This document shows positions 42,201 to 42,464 of a stretch of DNA of 42,464 bases, piece after piece. This DNA comes from Botryobacter ruber. GTDB lineage: Bacteria > Bacteroidota > Bacteroidia > Cytophagales > Hymenobacteraceae. How positions within the stretch are numbered: position 1 is the first letter of the stretch; each line of letters begins with the position of its first letter. The notes beneath the pieces were generated by a model. The model worked only from the letters and a program-made list of their open reading frames with translations. It searched no databases and was not told the origin of the DNA. The stretch covers positions 1 to 42,464 of the forward strand of contig NZ_QCZK02000012.1 of the NCBI RefSeq assembly GCF_003347595.2, in the 5' to 3' direction. Position numbers and translations under genes: made by a program.

Positions 42201-42230
42201 TTGCAGGTTAAGAAATTCTGCTTACCTTTG
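42201..42230 (+). promoter_or_regulatory. rrn tandem promoter P4
   Basis: TTG (42201-42203), 19 bases, TACCTTTG (42223-42230), then CAACCCC. It is the promoter nearest to 16S, with an expected transcript start near 42236. Confidence 0.88.
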
Positions 42231-42235
42231 CAACC

Positions 42236-42457
42236 CCAATCAGAACAGAAGGTTCTGAAACTGAAAAAAATAACACGAGCTACAGCAGTAGCACAGGAGA
42301 AGGAGGAAGTCCTTCTGTGAGTTCTTTGAGAGATTGAAAGAGACGAAATTAAAATCCGCGCGGGTAATTATTACCTGCGTCAATTCTAAGGAAAAGGAAA
42401 ACGGGTCGGGACAGACAGACACATTGGCTGCTTTCGGGTAGCTTAAAGAGTATTCTT
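42236..42457 (+). other. rRNA operon leader with hairpins and boxA-like site
   Basis: The untranslated leader contains a hairpin AGAAGGA/TCCTTCT (42298-42316), immediately followed by GTTCTTTGAGAG (42321-42332). That resembles the boxA antitermination element in the position it takes in rrn leaders. A second hairpin GGTAAT/ATTACC lies at about 42364-42376. The remaining sequence should pair with the region after 16S for RNase III processing, which is outside the window. Confidence 0.75.
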
Positions 42458-42464
42458 ACAATGG
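42458..42464 (+). rRNA. rrs: Presumed first bases of 16S rRNA (cut by window edge)
   Basis: The window ends TTCTTACAATGG. In Cytophagales the 16S gene typically begins ACAATGG followed by AGAGTTTGATC. Only seven bases are inside the window, so the call rests on this match plus the leader and promoters before it. Confidence 0.65.

Noticed and set aside
42240..42422. 60-residue minus-strand open frame at the right edge
   Set aside because: It lies within the rRNA leader between promoter P4 and 16S and is antisense to it; no coding signal.

Overview
The window looks like chromosome of a Cytophagales bacterium (phylum Bacteroidota), most likely Hymenobacteraceae and close to Pontibacter. The evidence is type III glutamine synthetase, the large-insert form of IspG, DUF6250 beside a GH28 enzyme, many Bacteroidota-type promoters (TTTG-N19-TAnnTTTG), few Shine-Dalgarno sites, and a tRNA without an encoded CCA. 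The genus is inferred from general knowledge; no search was run.

Layout. 1-185 holds the first ~61 codons of a tyrosine integrase reading out of the left edge. It sits just past the 3' end of a tRNA-Glu gene (436-507, minus), so a mobile island probably lies to the left. Next come a pectin-type GH28 enzyme and a convergent DUF6250 lipoprotein, a secreted conserved protein, an orphan FtsX/MacB permease, an mtaB-ompH pair, glnN (GSIII), a small membrane protein, ispG, and the tesA-like / ybbA-ybbP divergent cluster. After these are a TPR histidine kinase, a CoA-binding protein, a COG2509 flavoprotein, tryptophan 2,3-dioxygenase, a TolC-HlyD-gpsA operon, a membrane protein, a Nudix protein and an RsmF-type rRNA methyltransferase. 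The right third has a complete seven-gene Mrp antiporter operon (mrpABCDEFG, minus strand), a divergent double-domain universal stress protein, a CLC protein of the fluoride (CLC-F) type and a PDZ retropepsin-like protease. The last 700 bases are an rRNA operon leader with four regularly built tandem promoters, a boxA-like site and, at the very end, what looks like the first bases of 16S rRNA.

The most unusual structure lies between the genes. A ~30-bp GC-rich repeat (core TGCCACCACAGCC) occurs at least 12 times in both orientations. Most copies are at convergent gene ends, twice as close inverted pairs, and once inside the GH28 reading frame. Separately, degenerate tandem arrays with a strict 8-bp period (TAATGTGY at three loci, AACTCTCT at one) occupy other intergenic gaps. 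I do not recognise either family as a described element.

Functionally the window is mostly core housekeeping: nitrogen assimilation, isoprenoids, tRNA and rRNA modification, phospholipid precursor and ion homeostasis. Small accessory parts cover pectin use, efflux and fluoride export.
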